Part shown: piece after piece, positions 5,944 through 7,541 of the stretch | Position numbering within the stretch: the first letter of the stretch is position 1 | How the letters are laid out: every line of letters starts with the position of its first letter | Source: Gammaproteobacteria bacterium | GTDB taxonomy: Bacteria > Pseudomonadota > Gammaproteobacteria > GRL18 | NCBI GenBank assembly: GCA_027076245.1 | Contig: JALTKC010000062.1 | Coordinates: forward strand, 1 to 7,541 | DNA: 7,541 nucleotides | Direction: 5' to 3' | The notes under the pieces: model-generated | Seen by the model: the letters and a program-made list of their open reading frames with translations, nothing else | Databases searched by the model: none | What the model was told of the DNA's origin: nothing | Position numbers and translations under genes: made by a program

Positions 5944-7011
5944 TTATCCTGCACTCAGTTCGAGTAATTTATCTGTAATTTTTTCCAGTGGCAAAATAAA
6001 GTCTGCTGCTCCCAGTTTTACCGCTTCACCGGGCATTCCCCAGACCACGGAGGACTTTTCGTCCTGGGCAATAGTGGAAGCACCGACTTCCTGAAGTTCT
6101 TTTAATCCCCTGGCACCGTCATCACCCATCCCCGTCAATATGGCTCCAACCGCATTGGGACCAACGTTCTGGCACACAGAACGAAACATCACATCAACGG
6201 AAGGTTTATGACGGTTAACAGGGGGACCATCATTTAAACGGCAGATGTAATTGGCGCCACTGCGCTCCACCAGCAGGTGATGACTGCCCGGTGCAATATA
6301 AACATGGCCCGGCAAAATTCTCTGGCCATCCTGGGCTTCAAACACCGTCATGGCACTGCAGCCATCCATGCGTTTAGCAAAAGGTTCACTAAAAGCCGCT
6401 GGAATATGCTGGCTGATCACAATAGCCGGAGCATTCGAAGGCATGCGTATCAGGACTTCCTTGATGGCTTCTGTACCACCAGTGGAAGCACCAATGGTAA
6501 TAATTTTTTCAGTCGTCCTGAGAAATTTCTGTGGCGCTTTTTGCAGCACAGCATCGGCAGACAGTTTTTCATCAACGCTGGGTATACCCGCTGTACCTGA
6601 ACGCACCCGCGCAACCGAGGCCATTTTAACCTTGTTGATAATATCGTCTGCATATTCCTGCAGTTTGCTGGCGACATCCAGCTTGGGTTTGGGTACAAAA
6701 TCTACCGCACCGATCTCCAGTGCTTCCAGGGTGACATCCGCGCCGGCTTCGGTCAATGTCGAGATCATAATGACCGGCATAGGACGCAGGCGCATCAGAT
6801 TCCTTAAAAAAGTAATGCCATCCATACGCGGCATTTCAATATCCAGTGTTAATACATCGGGAAGTAATTGTTTAATTTTATCTCTTGCAATGAGCGGATC
6901 CGATGCGGTACCCACCACTTCAATGGCTGGGTCCTGACTCAGGATCTCCTGTAACAACTGCCTGATGAGTGCTGAATCATCAATAATTAAAACTTTTATT
7001 TTTTTTGCCAT
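5944..7011 (-). CDS. cheB: Chemotaxis response regulator, protein-glutamate methylesterase/glutaminase CheB
   Basis: A 355-residue full-length CheB. The N-terminal receiver (about 1-120) has Asp11/Asp12, phospho-acceptor Asp57 in LTLDIEMPRMDG, Thr85 and Lys108. A linker of about 45 residues leads to the C-terminal methylesterase domain (about 168-350), with the catalytic triad Ser176 (GASTGG), His202 (SQHIP) and Asp298 (TGMGDDG). It removes methyl groups from, and deamidates, receptor glutamyl sites when phosphorylated by CheA, giving chemotactic adaptation in the cytoplasm at receptor arrays. It follows cheD by 69 bp, an interval with a strong hairpin. No good Shine-Dalgarno is seen before the ATG at 7011. 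CheA, CheW, CheR and receptors are not in the window and presumably lie beyond the right edge. Confidence 0.97.
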   Translation of the reverse strand: MAKKIKVLIIDDSALIRQLLQEILSQDPAIEVVGTASDPLIARDKIKQLLPDVLTLDIEMPRMDGITFLRNLMRLRPMPVIMISTLTEAGADVTLEALEIGAVDFVPKPKLDVASKLQEYADDIINKVKMASVARVRSGTAGIPSVDEKLSADAVLQKAPQKFLRTTEKIITIGASTGGTEAIKEVLIRMPSNAPAIVISQHIPAAFSEPFAKRMDGCSAMTVFEAQDGQRILPGHVYIAPGSHHLLVERSGANYICRLNDGPPVNRHKPSVDVMFRSVCQNVGPNAVGAILTGMGDDGARGLKELQEVGASTIAQDEKSSVVWGMPGEAVKLGAADFILPLEKITDKLLELSAG

Positions 7012-7036
7012 AATTTATATCGTTAACTTTAACTTG

Positions 7037-7073
7037 CATTCATCCTTTCACACCCTCCGGAAAGGAGTGAATG
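7037..7073. promoter_or_regulatory. Strong hairpin in the cheD-cheB gap
   Basis: Arms CATTCATCCTTTC (7037-7049) and GAAAGGAGTGAATG (7060-7073) pair over 13 bp with one bulged G, enclosing a 10-nt loop. It lies just after the cheD stop and 26 bp before cheB on the minus strand. No U-run follows in the direction of transcription, so it does not look like a classical intrinsic terminator. It could be an RNA processing or stability element, or a translational control structure. The minus-strand arm contains SD-like AAAGGA. Confidence 0.6.
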
Positions 7074-7080
7074 TATTAAA

Positions 7081-7541
7081 TTAAAACAGTTCAATATCGC
7101 CCGCAGCCGGTTTTTCCTCAATGGTATGCTGGTATTCTTCTTCACGTTTAATCAATGTATCATTATGCAGTGAGCGTAATTTTTTAACTTTAACTTTACC
7201 GCTGTTGGGATGGAAAACCACTTTCCTTGGATAAATATCACCGGTATCTTCTGAAATCAGGGGAATACCTTCCAGAGCAATATATTCTTCCACAAACTTA
7301 ATATTACGACTCCCTACATCGGTCATATGACGCAAAATTTTACCACCGCCAAAAATTTTAACCTCCAGATTTTCCCTCCGTCCACCATGCTTGAGAATAT
7401 CATTGATCAGCATTTCCATAGCATAGGAACCATAACGGGAGGCCGATGTAGAAGGGCCGGAATTAATATGGTGAGATAAATCATCCTGTGTATGGGGCAG
7501 CATAAAATGATTCATACCGCCAATACCAAAAATTCGATCCC
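7081..7541 (-). CDS. cheD: Chemoreceptor glutamine deamidase CheD (N-terminus outside window)
   Basis: The frame continues past the ATG at 7515 to the right edge. Residues RIFGIGG precede MNHFMLP, giving the continuous CheD motif GIGGMNHFMLP. The ATG at 7515 is therefore internal and the real start lies outside, together with the LGSC motif carrying the catalytic Cys. The His of MNHFMLP is the conserved active-site histidine. Further CheD hallmarks are RYGSYAMEMLINDILKHG, KIFGGG (cf. AKIFGGA) and GSRNIKFVEEYI. CheD deamidates glutamine side chains of chemoreceptors and in some bacteria binds CheC. The product has a charged C-terminal tail. It is adjacent to cheB in the same orientation, the usual cheR-cheD-cheB type arrangement. 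Confidence 0.95.
   Translation of the reverse strand, partial: DRIFGIGGMNHFMLPHTQDDLSHHINSGPSTSASRYGSYAMEMLINDILKHGGRRENLEVKIFGGGKILRHMTDVGSRNIKFVEEYIALEGIPLISEDTGDIYPRKVVFHPNSGKVKVKKLRSLHNDTLIKREEEYQHTIEEKPAAGDIELF

Noticed and set aside
5905..5951. 13-codon ORF (GTG start) across the cheB stop
   Set aside because: No ribosome binding site and a length expected by chance; the in-frame cheB end at 5944 is consistent with the family.
6350..6937. 195-codon plus-strand ORF inside cheB
   Set aside because: Antisense shadow of cheB with no ribosome binding site and no recognisable motif.

Overview
The window looks like a chromosomal segment of a gammaproteobacterium of moderate, fairly AT-leaning base composition. 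The supporting signs are a Ppx/GppA phosphatase of enterobacterial PPX type, a CheD/CheB chemotaxis pair, a three-domain HsbR/CrsR-type regulator (known from Pseudomonas and Shewanella), a REP-like CCTCTCCC/GGGAGAGG hairpin and an AlgP-like Lys/Ala-rich protein. The lineage cannot be fixed below class level from the sequence alone. I see no insertion sequence, phage gene, tRNA, rRNA or CRISPR array.

Layout. Positions 1-2499 (+ strand) hold the 3' part of an exported, small secretin-like protein gene followed 21 bp later by ppx, probably one transcription unit. A GC-rich hairpin at 2507-2548 separates ppx from a convergent minus-strand gene for a histone H1-like protein (2557-3234), which has its own promoter and a good ribosome binding site. 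From 3361 to the right edge all genes are on the minus strand. In transcription order they are cheD (cut by the window edge), cheB, a STAS-domain anti-sigma antagonist, a REC-PP2C-HATPase regulator and an HPt phosphotransfer protein.

How the genes may work together. CheD and CheB adjust chemoreceptors by deamidation and demethylation. The last three genes form a complete partner-switching relay: an HPt protein that can load or drain phosphate on the receiver, a regulator that carries both a PP2C phosphatase and an RsbW-like kinase domain, and the STAS protein that is the expected phosphorylation target. This matches the HptB-HsbR-HsbA set of P. aeruginosa, which steers motility against biofilm formation. 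Here it sits downstream of chemotaxis adaptation genes.

The most unusual non-coding features are two tandem repeat arrays inside this relay. One is a 20-bp repeat (three perfect copies plus decayed ones) between the STAS and regulator genes. On the minus strand each perfect copy holds an ATG, and the last opens an 11-codon ORF whose stop abuts the regulator's ATG. The other is a 7-bp repeat (TTTTAGG/CCTAAAA, about 6.7 copies) that supplies the regulator's stop codon and fills most of the gap before the HPt gene.
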